Source: CAZEQJ01 sp964514385
GTDB taxonomy: Bacteria; Bacteroidota; Bacteroidia; Cytophagales; Cyclobacteriaceae
Length of the DNA: 22,298 bases
NCBI GenBank assembly: GCA_964514385.1
Contig: CAZEQJ010000044.1
Span: forward strand, 1 to 22,298
Direction of reading: 5' to 3'
This document shows, in pieces, positions 14,178 through 22,298 of this stretch (positions are counted from its first letter, which is position 1; each line of letters opens with the position of its first letter). Position numbers and translations under genes: made by a program. The notes beneath the pieces are model-generated. The model searched no databases, was not told the origin of the DNA, and saw only the letters and a list, made by a program, of their open reading frames with translations.

Positions 14178-14281
14178 CGCGGCCATCGTGGCAGGGATGC
14201 TTCAAGAAATTGTATGGTATTACATATGTTTGACAGTGCCTACATCTTTTCTGATGCAGGAAAAAAAACCGCTGAATAGCT

Positions 14282-14311
14282 AAAAAAAGGATTTCAGTGC
14301 GCTGAATGTCC
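14282..14311 (-). terminator. Intrinsic terminator after the TPR-SpoIIE gene
   Basis: On the minus strand, GGA-CA-TTCAG-CGCA-CTGAA-A-TCC forms a stem with small internal asymmetry, followed directly by TTTTTTT (14288-14282). It lies about 56 nt past the stop codon of the phosphatase gene. Confidence 0.7.
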
Positions 14312-14366
14312 CGTGGTTTCGGTGAAAATAATCATATTATTTCTGAATTTAGTATAATCCTTACAT

Positions 14367-16310
14367 CTAGGCTATCCTGAAACCTATGACGAGTATGTCA
14401 TCCGTTTGCTCATTTTCACCTTTCCAGGACTGAAATTCTGTACCTAATCTGGATTTCTGATCTGCTACAGTCATGTATTGTATTTCGCCAAGTAATGATT
14501 TAAAGCGCCTTACTTTATATTTTGTCGTATCGCTATGGTCAAACTGGTCACTAAAACCGTCAGGGAAGATATACACCATACTTTGTGGATCTGGTTCAAA
14601 GGTCTTTGATACGAACTTCTGTTCACGGTTTAGCAATGCATCACCTATCGAAATGCGATTTCCTTTTATTTCGGTCATCTTTTCGCGGCTGCAGATCACC
14701 ATCGGACGCCGGGCACCACAATATTCCAGCAGTCTCTTATTTTTATAAATCTTCACAATAGAGACGTCCATTCCATGCACGACACCATTTTCGGGGTTTT
14801 GGGATATATTTTCTTTTAAGGAGATGTTGAGATTTTCTAGTATATCTGCGGGATCTGTATACCCCATTGTATTAACGATCCTGTCGATAAGGCTATTCGC
14901 AATTACAGTCATAAAGGCACCGGCTACTCCATGACCTGTGCAATCTACCAGGACCAGGATGTCGAAATCATTTCTCCTCGTATACCAATAGAAGTCACCA
15001 CTGACAATATCTTTTGGCCTGTAAAACACAAAGGAATCGCTTAGTTTTTTTTCAAGGTTTACCGAATCGATCATCGACTCCTGAATGCTTCTGGCATATT
15101 CGATGCTTTCTATGGTTTCCTTGTTTTTATGTTCGATTACATTCTTCTGTCGTTCAATTTCCAGGCTTCTAAGCTCAAGAAGTTTGCGGGCCTGCTTATT
15201 CTGACTGTACCGGAGATAAATCAATAATGTTAACGCAGCAAGTGTGATAGCAGCCAGCAGTATCGTCAGTATGACCGACTGGTTATATTTTATCTGCAGG
15301 CTTTGATTTTGATCTTTGGTTTTCAGCAACTCTATTTCCTTCTCTTTTTGCTCGAGTTCGTATAGTGCTTCCAATTCTGCCATTCTCTGACTTGCCTGAA
15401 TATTGAAAAGTGAGTCTTTTAATTTAGTGGTAAGGTCAAGATAGAAATAAGCATTCGTCAATGAATTTGCACGGAAATAAACGGTGGCCAGGGCCTGATA
15501 TACGTCCTGTAGGAGGGGCTTGTCGTCCATTTCCTGCGCCAACTCCAGGGCCTTCAGCTGCCAGTACAGGGCTGTTTCGTAGTCTTTTTGCTCGCGGTAA
15601 ACTACCCCCATGTTGAGCCATATTTTAGCTAAAGCCTGATTGTCATTGATGCTGATGGCACGACCTTCGGCTGTGCGGTAGCTGTTTAGTGCTTTATTGT
15701 ATTCCTTTTGTTCGACATATATGTTTCCAATGTTCAGAAACAGGTCGGGGTAGGGGAAGTCTTCCAGTTCTTCCATTATCTTCATCGCCTCAAAATACAT
15801 GTATAGCGCGCTGTCATACTGGTCCTGATTTGCAAAAACATTACCTATTGAAGTGTTGATCTGCACCAGACGCTCATTATTTTTCAGTTCATAAAAAATA
15901 GCACGGGCCTGCCGAAAGAATACAAGTGCTCTTTGGTAATCATTTTTGATGGTATAAAGGTTGGCAATGTTACTGCGTGTATTCGCAATCCCTTCCCTGT
16001 TGTCCAGATTTTGATGAATTTTCAGGGCGGCAAGGTACTGGGACAAGGCGTCGTCAATTTTACCTCTGTTTTTATATATTACACCCATATTGTTTAGCGC
16101 GTTTGCTTTTGCCTTTTCGTTACCCAGCATATCGGCATATTTGAGTGCCTGCATAGCGTACCAGTAAGCGGTATCCGGCCTAAGGCTTAGGTTTTCCTTA
16201 AACAATTCATTGAAATAGTCAGCACTATCGCGACGGTCGGGTTGCTCTTTGTTGAGCTGGCCAAACAGCGGGATGTAAATAAAAACCAGAATCCATAATT
16301 TTGAATACAT
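14367..16310 (-). CDS. TPR-containing SpoIIE-type serine/threonine phosphatase
   Basis: A 647-residue signalling protein. After a signal peptide (to about residue 18) comes a periplasmic array of about six TPR motifs (50-300; NNMGVIYKNRGKIDDALSQY, NIGNIYVEQKEYNKALNSY and similar). A coiled coil (305-340), one membrane segment (346-366) and a second coiled coil follow. The cytoplasmic PP2C/SpoIIE domain (425-647) has metal- and phosphate-binding residues in DIVSGDF (434-440), DCTGHG (456-461), GMD (513-515), PDGFSD (583-588) and QTDD (635-638). It should dephosphorylate an anti-anti-sigma-like or other partner in response to a periplasmic protein interaction. No anti-sigma or kinase gene is adjacent. 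The start is firm because no other ATG precedes the signal peptide. It diverges from glycerate kinase with a 24-bp gap and is followed by a terminator. Confidence 0.9.
   Translation of the reverse strand: MYSKLWILVFIYIPLFGQLNKEQPDRRDSADYFNELFKENLSLRPDTAYWYAMQALKYADMLGNEKAKANALNNMGVIYKNRGKIDDALSQYLAALKIHQNLDNREGIANTRSNIANLYTIKNDYQRALVFFRQARAIFYELKNNERLVQINTSIGNVFANQDQYDSALYMYFEAMKIMEELEDFPYPDLFLNIGNIYVEQKEYNKALNSYRTAEGRAISINDNQALAKIWLNMGVVYREQKDYETALYWQLKALELAQEMDDKPLLQDVYQALATVYFRANSLTNAYFYLDLTTKLKDSLFNIQASQRMAELEALYELEQKEKEIELLKTKDQNQSLQIKYNQSVILTILLAAITLAALTLLIYLRYSQNKQARKLLELRSLEIERQKNVIEHKNKETIESIEYARSIQESMIDSVNLEKKLSDSFVFYRPKDIVSGDFYWYTRRNDFDILVLVDCTGHGVAGAFMTVIANSLIDRIVNTMGYTDPADILENLNISLKENISQNPENGVVHGMDVSIVKIYKNKRLLEYCGARRPMVICSREKMTEIKGNRISIGDALLNREQKFVSKTFEPDPQSMVYIFPDGFSDQFDHSDTTKYKVRRFKSLLGEIQYMTVADQKSRLGTEFQSWKGENEQTDDILVIGFRIA
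16296..16303 (+). promoter_or_regulatory. Promoter -7 element for glycerate kinase
   Basis: TAATTTTG matches TAnnTTTG exactly. It would start transcription near 16310, about 25 nt before the ATG at 16335. It lies inside the divergent phosphatase gene, over its signal-peptide codons, as expected with only 24 bp between the start codons. No clear -33 TTG is seen. Confidence 0.35.
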
Positions 16311-16334
16311 GCTTAAAAATAGCTAATTAATTCC

Positions 16335-17402
16335 ATGAAAAAACCGGCTCCAAAGGTTTTGATAGCACCAAATGCCTTTAAGGGATCATGGTCATCCTTA
16401 GAATTATGTCAGATGATAGCAAATGCATTTTCAGGTAAGGCAGCGATTGAGATCGATAATATGCCCATTGCCGATGGCGGTGATGGGATATTGAAAATAG
16501 TAATGTCTAAACTTGGCCTGGTACCTGTGCAGGCTGATACTGTTGATCCGCTGCGACGCCCTATGACCGCTACTTATGGTATTAATCCTGATAGGTCTCT
16601 AGCATTTATCGAACTCGCTGAGGCGTCCGGGTTACATCTTTTGCATGAGCAGGAGTATAATACGCTGGCCGCCGATACCTATGGCACCGGTATTCTGGTG
16701 AAAAATGCCGTTGACCAGGGGGTTAAAACCGTTTATATCGGACTCGGAGGAAGTGCTACCCTAGATATTGGTCTCGGTATCGGTCAGGCGTTAGGCTTGG
16801 TAAATGGAGATATCTTCGGGGAATTCTCTTTAAAATCAGGTTTTTTCTCCGATGACATCAGGGTAATCGGTTTGTGTGATGTGACCAATCCTCTGACAGG
16901 GAGAAATGGTGCCGCACGGATATACGGCCAACAGAAGGGATTGAAGTCAACTGATTTACCCCGGGTCGAAAAATGGATCAGCACCGTGAAAGCAGATATG
17001 GAGGCAGTGTATGGGCGTATGCATAAAGATCATAAATATACCGGCGCTGCTGGTGGAGCAGCATTTGGGTTGCGTCAGATGCTGAACGCCCGGTTGGTTT
17101 CAGGTAGTAATTGGATATTGAGTCAGCTGGAGGCCGATGACCGTATCCGCAATTGTGACTGGGTGATCACAGGTGAAGGCAGACTGGACGAACAAACCCT
17201 TAGCGATAAGGGGCCATGGACATTGATTAAAAAGGCCAAAAAGTATAATAAAAAAGTATGCTTTATTACCGGAAGTGTCCATTTGCCTCAACTGCCTCCC
17301 GAAATAGATCAGATCTTAGCTCCAGGCTCCGGTTGGGTCGATCAAAAGAGTATGGATATTTTAATCAATCAATTTCTTGATAATATTTCCGGATCACATT
17401 GA
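16335..17402 (+). CDS. Glycerate kinase (GarK/GlxK family)
   Basis: A 355-residue cytoplasmic kinase of PF02595, which phosphorylates D-glycerate (usually to 2-phosphoglycerate) with ATP and feeds it into lower glycolysis. Visible family features are VLIAPNAFKGSWSS at the N-terminus, PIADGGDG (44-51), FIELAEASGLHLL (91-103), YGTG (116-119), the glycine-rich IGLGGSATLDIG (135-146) and TGEGRLDEQT near residue 280. The length is slightly below the usual 370-380. The common GGSATNDGG is changed to GGSATLDIG, a modest deviation in the substrate loop. No glyoxylate, glucarate or serine-cycle genes are adjacent. Its 3' end overlaps the convergent glycosidase gene by 38 bp. Confidence 0.9.
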   Translation: MKKPAPKVLIAPNAFKGSWSSLELCQMIANAFSGKAAIEIDNMPIADGGDGILKIVMSKLGLVPVQADTVDPLRRPMTATYGINPDRSLAFIELAEASGLHLLHEQEYNTLAADTYGTGILVKNAVDQGVKTVYIGLGGSATLDIGLGIGQALGLVNGDIFGEFSLKSGFFSDDIRVIGLCDVTNPLTGRNGAARIYGQQKGLKSTDLPRVEKWISTVKADMEAVYGRMHKDHKYTGAAGGAAFGLRQMLNARLVSGSNWILSQLEADDRIRNCDWVITGEGRLDEQTLSDKGPWTLIKKAKKYNKKVCFITGSVHLPQLPPEIDQILAPGSGWVDQKSMDILINQFLDNISGSH

Positions 17403-18363
17403 TGGCGGGCTTGCCTTGTGGTGAAAAAGTATCCTCCAAAGGTTCATTTGACATATAATCCGGGAAATATTTCCAAAGAAAGCCTCCTGCTATATAGGGT
17501 TCATTCCAGAAAACGGAAAAGAAGGCGTGAAAGGCATTTTCCTGTGCCTGCGCATTGAAGACCTTATTATTTTGACGCCAGTGACCATTTAGATTATGGT
17601 CAACGCTTTCAAAGCCAAATTCGGTAAACAGGATTGGCTTTCCCTGATTTTCAGAAAACGCTTTCAGTGCATTACTCAGTGAACCAAATGCCTCAGCAGC
17701 TTCCGCGATGGTCGGTGTTTTCGCTTCAAGTACCGGAAAATAAGCATCAATGCCGACAAAATCGAGATGGTTCCAGAATACCACATGCTCATAATTATCC
17801 CAATTGGCGGCATAGGTAATTTTGCCGCCATATTGTTTTCTGACGGCCTTTATCAGATCGATAAAAAACTCAGGTCTTTGTCGCACTGCAAGACGCATCT
17901 CAGTGCCAATACAGAAAACCTCAGCATCATATGTTTCAGCCAGCCTGGCCATTGAAAGCACGTATTGTTTATATTTCTTTTCCCAGACCTTCCATTCCTG
18001 ATCATTATTCAGTTCAAATTCACCGGCCCACCCCTGACCCCGAACCCAGATGTGAGGTTTAATCATAATCGAAAATCCTTTTTGCCTGGCCAGGGAAATC
18101 GTATGTACCAGTCCTTCTTCCCTTTCGCTTATCCATTGCCTATCGATATTGAAATATAGGCTGGTATCACCCGGACTAAAGGCATACGGGATAATGGCAA
18201 TGGCGTTGGCTGAGGTCTGAGCTACCATCACATCAAACATTTCCTGTGAATAAAGGCTTCTGCCGCCGGAAAGTGACAAGCCATTGAACTTGTCAACCTG
18301 ATCAGAAAGGTACTGACATGCGGGACTGATCAGCAGGCAAAGTACAATTGCTATTTTCTCCAT
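17365..18363 (-). CDS. GH113-like glycoside hydrolase (TIM barrel)
   Basis: A 332-residue exported (beta/alpha)8-barrel protein like GH113 beta-mannanase-type enzymes. The N-terminus (MEKIAIVLCLLISPAC) may be a lipoprotein signal with Cys16, though -SPAC is not a classic lipobox. Candidate catalytic residues are Glu155 in CIGTEMRL (acid/base, end of strand 4) and Glu248 in LFTEFGF (nucleophile, end of strand 7). Other barrel-strand ends are IMIKPHIW (99-106), VGIDAYFP (203-210) and GGFLWKYFPDY. The actual sugar substrate is unknown. The gene overlaps the RND transporter gene by 13 bp in a different frame and probably shares its transcript. The 3' end runs 38 bp into glycerate kinase on the opposite strand. 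Confidence 0.75.
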   Translation of the reverse strand: MEKIAIVLCLLISPACQYLSDQVDKFNGLSLSGGRSLYSQEMFDVMVAQTSANAIAIIPYAFSPGDTSLYFNIDRQWISEREEGLVHTISLARQKGFSIMIKPHIWVRGQGWAGEFELNNDQEWKVWEKKYKQYVLSMARLAETYDAEVFCIGTEMRLAVRQRPEFFIDLIKAVRKQYGGKITYAANWDNYEHVVFWNHLDFVGIDAYFPVLEAKTPTIAEAAEAFGSLSNALKAFSENQGKPILFTEFGFESVDHNLNGHWRQNNKVFNAQAQENAFHAFFSVFWNEPYIAGGFLWKYFPDYMSNEPLEDTFSPQGKPAINVIRKYYQEID

Positions 18364-20600
18364 TTGAAAAACAGGATCAACAGTACAGGCATGAGTGTAA
18401 GGTCAGATATCACAGCGAGCAGCAGCGTTACACTGACCAGCAGCCCGGTGAAGACAGTTCCCGAAAAATTACTGAGCATAAGCGTCAGGAATCCTCCCGA
18501 TAATATGATGGTGGTAACAATTAATGCCTTACCTGTCGACAGATATGTCCTCTTGAGGGCATAGACAAAAGACTTGCCTTTGCCCAGCTCTATTCTCAGT
18601 TTTGAAGTGAAATGTATAGTATCATCCACGGCAATACCAAAGGCTATGGTAAAAATGATGCTGGTAGCCAGCTGCAACGGTATATTCCCAAATCCCATAA
18701 TTCCTGCTACCAGCACAAGAGGGATCATGTTGGGAATGAGTACGATCAATATCATGCGAAGTGATTTGAACATGATAGCGGTGATGATGGCAATTACGAG
18801 AAATGCGATCGATAGGCTGGATATCATGCCTCGGGTGAGGTATAGATTGTTATTGTCAAGCAAAAGTGAAGTGCCGGTAAGTGTAGCTTTTAACGGGATG
18901 CCTTGGGTAACCTCATCGATATACAGAAACAAGGTGTCGTTTTTTTGCAGGGCTTTGTAGCTTCCCATATCCGGCATTTTACCCGTAACCCTGGCCCAAT
19001 GGCCGTCAGGTGATACCACTGATGTCCATGCTTTCGACTCCGACAGGAAGGATGCGTATTTTTTTATGGTGGGAATTTCAGAAGGAGAAGGTATCTGATA
19101 ATACGAGGGTTGTCCGCCATGTGTAGCCTGATTAATGACTTTGGCAGCCGTGGCAGGAGAAAAGAGATTACCTGCGCCATAAAGCTGGCGGATCTTATTT
19201 TCAATAGAGTCTACTGCAAGTAAAATGGAATGGTCAAAAAACGATACCGTATCAGTTTCCAGCTCAAGCGCCATCTCTATAGGCCTGCTGCCGCCGAAAT
19301 TGGCATCAAAAAATAAAAAGTCACGTTTCAGCGGGTCATTTTTAGGTAATCCTTCGACAAGATAGGTGTTTATTTTTACCTGCGAAATGCCGATTCCCGC
19401 CAGCACCAGCAGTATGATGGTACCCGCCAGGATTATTAATTTGTGGTTTATCACCCAGACAAAACTCCTGCTGAGCAGGTTCTGCCACCGCCGACGTGCA
19501 AGGTCATTCAGCGCCACCTTTGGCTTTGGCTGAAACAATAAGGTAGCCGGAAGGAAGGTGAAGGCAACAATGTAGGCAAAAAATACCCCTAACCCGGTGT
19601 AGATTCCAAATTCCCGGATGGGTATGATTCGCGCAGTGATCAGGGTGAAAAAGCCTACGGCAGTAGTAAGCGACGTCAAAAATGTCGCCAGTCCGATCTC
19701 TCGTACTGTTGTCCAGAGCGCTGCTATTTTATTCCTGCCGTTACGTAATTCTTCCAGGTATTTCGATAAAATATGAACCACATCCGACATGCCCACCACG
19801 AAAAGGATGGTAGGCAGCAATACCATCAGGATATCGATTTTTTTACCCACCATACCCATAAAACCAAACGTCCAGAGCATGGCCATCAGAACAACAATCA
19901 GCGGGATGATTATGCCCCACCATGTTCGGTAAAAGACCCAAAGCAGTATGATGACAAGCACAACGGAGGCAGAGATAAACACCAGCAACTCATACTTGGT
20001 TTTATTAATATACACCTGTTGCGCATTTGCTTTGCCTGCAATGTGGATATCATCGAAATTATAATCTGACAGTATCGTGTTCAGCGCATACATCAGGGAG
20101 TCTGCACCAGCTTTTTTGATGTAATCGGTATGTTTTATCAAGATGGCCATGGCGTCATGATCTTCAGACACCAGATTTTTGTAGGCGATGGGGCTGGAGG
20201 AGATCCTGTTTTTATTTGCCGCATACATATCAGGTTTATCTGTATTGATATAGGGCACCTGTATGGGTCCAAGAGGGGAAATGATAGGTACTCCCAGGTT
20301 TAACACCGAGGTTACCCGTTCGACCTGCGGGATGGTATCGAGTCGTTTTGTGAATTCAGATATCTGTGATAGAAATATCGAGTCATAGATGGCCGGTCTG
20401 TGTTCGATAGCCACCAGCAGGTAGTCAATATCGGAAGGGAAGTTCTCGGTGAATTTTTCATAAAACTCCAGGTCAGGATCACCTACAGGAAAAAAACTAT
20501 CAACATCGTAGTTGAATTCTATGCGGGTAGCAAAAAAAGCGAAAATAAGCGTCACAAATGATACTCCTAACAACAGCCACCTTCCCGTTCGCTTGTGCAT
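18351..20600 (-). CDS. MMPL/HAE3-family RND transporter
   Basis: A 749-residue inner-membrane RND transporter of the MMPL/HAE3 branch (like HpnN, MmpL and Patched-type lipid exporters). Two halves each have a lone membrane helix, a periplasmic porter domain and five helices. TM1 is at about 8-26. The first five-helix block is about 205-360 (IISASVVLVIILLWVF-like start, FVVGMSDVVHIL). The second half starts near 395 (LIILAGTIILLVLAGIGI) and has AFGIAVDDTIHFTSKLR with the Asp pair expected in the proton relay. It has a family-typical total of about 12 helices and no adaptor or TolC gene beside it, so lipid or sterol-like cargo is more likely than drug efflux. It overlaps the downstream GH113-like gene by 13 bp and diverges from thyA. 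Confidence 0.88.
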   Translation of the reverse strand: MHKRTGRWLLLGVSFVTLIFAFFATRIEFNYDVDSFFPVGDPDLEFYEKFTENFPSDIDYLLVAIEHRPAIYDSIFLSQISEFTKRLDTIPQVERVTSVLNLGVPIISPLGPIQVPYINTDKPDMYAANKNRISSSPIAYKNLVSEDHDAMAILIKHTDYIKKAGADSLMYALNTILSDYNFDDIHIAGKANAQQVYINKTKYELLVFISASVVLVIILLWVFYRTWWGIIIPLIVVLMAMLWTFGFMGMVGKKIDILMVLLPTILFVVGMSDVVHILSKYLEELRNGRNKIAALWTTVREIGLATFLTSLTTAVGFFTLITARIIPIREFGIYTGLGVFFAYIVAFTFLPATLLFQPKPKVALNDLARRRWQNLLSRSFVWVINHKLIILAGTIILLVLAGIGISQVKINTYLVEGLPKNDPLKRDFLFFDANFGGSRPIEMALELETDTVSFFDHSILLAVDSIENKIRQLYGAGNLFSPATAAKVINQATHGGQPSYYQIPSPSEIPTIKKYASFLSESKAWTSVVSPDGHWARVTGKMPDMGSYKALQKNDTLFLYIDEVTQGIPLKATLTGTSLLLDNNNLYLTRGMISSLSIAFLVIAIITAIMFKSLRMILIVLIPNMIPLVLVAGIMGFGNIPLQLATSIIFTIAFGIAVDDTIHFTSKLRIELGKGKSFVYALKRTYLSTGKALIVTTIILSGGFLTLMLSNFSGTVFTGLLVSVTLLLAVISDLTLMPVLLILFFKWRK

Positions 20601-20631
20601 AAATTTATTTATTTTATCAGATCAGATTATG

Positions 20632-20639
20632 TAACTTTG
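20632..20639 (+). promoter_or_regulatory. thyA promoter -7 element
   Basis: TAACTTTG fits TAnnTTTG exactly. Transcription would start near 20646, about 30 nt before the thyA ATG. No clear TTG lies at the -33 distance. Confidence 0.4.
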
Positions 20640-20660
20640 ATCTACTGAAATTGTGAGCGC

Positions 20661-20668
20661 CAAAAGTA
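20661..20668 (-). promoter_or_regulatory. RND transporter promoter -7 element
   Basis: On the minus strand 20668-20661 reads TACTTTTG, an exact TAnnTTTG match about 60 nt before the RND ATG. With the thyA element it would make a compact divergent promoter pair in the 75-bp gap. The -33 element is not clear. Confidence 0.35.
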
Positions 20669-20675
20669 AATATTT

Positions 20676-21470
20676 ATGAAGCAATATCATGATCTGATGC
20701 AGCACATTCTGGACAATGGTGTAGAAAAGTCTGACCGTACGGGTACTGGCACCATTAGTGTTTTTGGACATCAGATGCGCTTTGACCTGACCGAAGGGTT
20801 TCCGCTTGTCACTACAAAAAAACTGCATTTACGTTCGATCATTCATGAATTGCTTTGGTTTCTGAAAGGGGACACGAATATTCGTTACCTTCGGGAAAAC
20901 AAGGTAACCATCTGGGATGAATGGGCTGATGAAAATGGAGATTTGGGTCCTGTTTATGGCTATCAGTGGCGTAGCTGGCCTACTCCGGATGGGGGTCACA
21001 TTGATCAGATTACGAATATTGTAGAGCAAATAAAGAAAAACCCTGATTCGAGAAGGCTGATGGTTAGTGCCTGGAACGTGGCCGATATACAGAATATGGC
21101 GCTTCCCCCTTGTCATGCGTTTTTCCAGTTTTATGTTGCGGAAGGAAGGTTAAGCTGCCAGCTTTACCAACGTAGTGCTGATGTATTCCTTGGTGTACCT
21201 TTTAATATAGCATCTTATGCACTGCTCACATTGATGGTTGCGCAGGTGTGTGAGCTGGAGCCGGGAGAATTTATTCATACGTTTGGTGACGCTCATTTAT
21301 ATACGAACCACATTGAGCAGGCCAGGCTACAGCTTTCACGTGAATGCAGGCCTCTGCCACAGATGCATATCAACCCGGATATACGCGACATTTTTGGTTT
21401 TACCTTTGAGGATTTTGAACTGGTGAACTACAACCCTCATCCACACATCAAGGCGGAGGTAGCGGTTTAA
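20676..21470 (+). CDS. thyA: Thymidylate synthase
   Basis: 264 residues, the same length as E. coli ThyA. It methylates dUMP to dTMP using 5,10-methylene-tetrahydrofolate, producing dihydrofolate. All key residues are present: Arg21 in KSDRTGTGT, the nucleophile Cys146 in ALPPCHAFFQFYV, Arg126-Arg127 (phosphate binding from the partner subunit), Asp169 and Asn177 in RSADVFLGVPFNIASYALLT, and HTFGDAHLYTNH. The C-terminus ends in IKAEVAV, as in the family. Its stop codon overlaps the convergent class IV aminotransferase stop by 3 nt. No dihydrofolate reductase gene follows, which is the commonest neighbour elsewhere. Confidence 0.97.
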   Translation: MKQYHDLMQHILDNGVEKSDRTGTGTISVFGHQMRFDLTEGFPLVTTKKLHLRSIIHELLWFLKGDTNIRYLRENKVTIWDEWADENGDLGPVYGYQWRSWPTPDGGHIDQITNIVEQIKKNPDSRRLMVSAWNVADIQNMALPPCHAFFQFYVAEGRLSCQLYQRSADVFLGVPFNIASYALLTLMVAQVCELEPGEFIHTFGDAHLYTNHIEQARLQLSRECRPLPQMHINPDIRDIFGFTFEDFELVNYNPHPHIKAEVAV

Positions 21471-22267
21471 AATGGAAGTAACTCCGTTATGTGAGGATAC
21501 GGCCGGTAGCTGTTGACACCCCATTGCCTGACATGGTGGATGCCGAGGGCGTTGGTGAGAAAAATATGATCTGCCTCCTGCACTTCTTCAGGCGTTGCTT
21601 TCACTTTCTCCGGACGGTTATGGTGTTTGGCAAGTTGTTTCAATATATGCTTTCGCATTACCCCTTCTTTACATCCGGTCTGAATATGGGGTGTATAGTA
21701 GGTATCATCTTTAATCCAGAATATATTAGAAAAAAGACCTTCTGCCACATGACCGTTATTGTTGAGCAGCACGATATCGTCCAGCTGCCTTTCCCGCATC
21801 TCACGCCCGGCAACAATGTAAGTGAGAGCATTTGATGTTTTAAACCGGCTAAACGGATGATAATTCACTACTGCCCGTTCACTTATGGCAATTTTCCTTT
21901 CAGTAATCGCAGGCTCATAGGGCTCCACAGAAATCATATGGTGAATACGGTCATCCTGTGGTGTGTAGTACCCACCTTCTGTGCGCCATGCATAGTATTT
22001 TACTCGATAGCTGGCATGATCTAAACTGTTTTCCTTAATCAGCTGTGATGCCTTTTCAATCCAGTAGCCTGCAAAAGCACTGTAATCTGTCTGAAGTCCC
22101 AGGGCAAACATACCGCGCTGTAAACGGTGTTCATGGTATCGTGCAAGCGGAATACTGCCATCTTTGAAAAACATGGTTTCGAACAACCCGTCACCATATT
22201 GAAAACCACGATCATCCGGAGAAAGAATAAGGCTGTCAGCAGGCTGACCGTCTTTTATAAATATCAT
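21467..22267 (-). CDS. Class IV aminotransferase, aminodeoxychorismate lyase (PabC)-like
   Basis: A 266-residue PLP fold-type IV enzyme. Lys143 (FSRFKTSNALTY) is the Schiff-base lysine and Glu176 (VAEGLFSNIFW) binds the PLP ring nitrogen. The N-terminal RGFQYGDGLFETM (20-32) is typical of the family. Length and the short N-terminus favour 4-amino-4-deoxychorismate lyase (p-aminobenzoate synthesis for folate) over branched-chain aminotransferases of about 300-360 residues. D-amino acid aminotransferase cannot be excluded. The adjacent thymidylate synthase uses folate, which supports the PabC reading. The gene is complete, starting 31 bp from the end of the window. Confidence 0.85.
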   Translation of the reverse strand: MIFIKDGQPADSLILSPDDRGFQYGDGLFETMFFKDGSIPLARYHEHRLQRGMFALGLQTDYSAFAGYWIEKASQLIKENSLDHASYRVKYYAWRTEGGYYTPQDDRIHHMISVEPYEPAITERKIAISERAVVNYHPFSRFKTSNALTYIVAGREMRERQLDDIVLLNNNGHVAEGLFSNIFWIKDDTYYTPHIQTGCKEGVMRKHILKQLAKHHNRPEKVKATPEEVQEADHIFLTNALGIHHVRQWGVNSYRPYPHITELLPF

Positions 22268-22298
22268 ATGTAATGCTTCAAAAAGCCAACTTTAAAAA

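Overview
The window looks like a chromosomal segment from a marine-type Bacteroidota (Cytophagales-like; my inference). The evidence is several lipoproteins with Bacteroidota-style lipoboxes, DUF5128-type six-bladed beta-propeller proteins, -7 elements of the TAnnTTTG type, few Shine-Dalgarno sequences, and a TPR-SpoIIE phosphatase with an N-terminal signal peptide. No rRNA, tRNA, CRISPR array or intact insertion sequence is visible.

Positions 1 to about 7030 are an accessory region. It holds three gene groups separated by copies of a composite palindromic repeat, here called units C, B and A. Group 1 (600-2654) has two tandem paralogous secreted mini-proteins with six cysteines each, a six-bladed beta-propeller lipoprotein and an unknown probably exported 176-residue protein. 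Group 2 (3151-3815) is a DUF6364-type antitoxin with a PIN-domain (VapC-like) toxin, preceded by paired TACGTAT boxes. Group 3 (about 3975-6434) has a C-terminal scrap of one propeller gene, an intact propeller lipoprotein and a third propeller gene split by one in-frame TAG. Group 1 is clearly more AT-rich than the rest of the window.

Positions 7031 to 22298 look like ordinary chromosome. On the minus strand, in transcription order, lie a small secreted acidic protein with EEL repeats (14135-13803) and then a translationally coupled set: S41 peptidase lipoprotein, MacA/HlyD-type adaptor, MacB-type permease and TolC-type channel (13709-8257). This set ends at a clear intrinsic terminator (8201-8231). 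It carries no ATPase gene. A perfect 15-bp inverted repeat abuts the start codon of the S41 gene. A serine hydrolase follows as a separate unit.

Upstream of these, a TPR-SpoIIE phosphatase (minus) diverges from a glycerate kinase (plus) with only 24 bp between start codons. The glycerate kinase 3' end overlaps a convergent GH113-like glycosidase. That gene overlaps the end of an MMPL/HAE3-type RND transporter gene upstream of it. Thymidylate synthase (plus) and a PabC-like class IV aminotransferase (minus) close the window, with overlapping convergent stop codons. Both probably serve folate and one-carbon metabolism.
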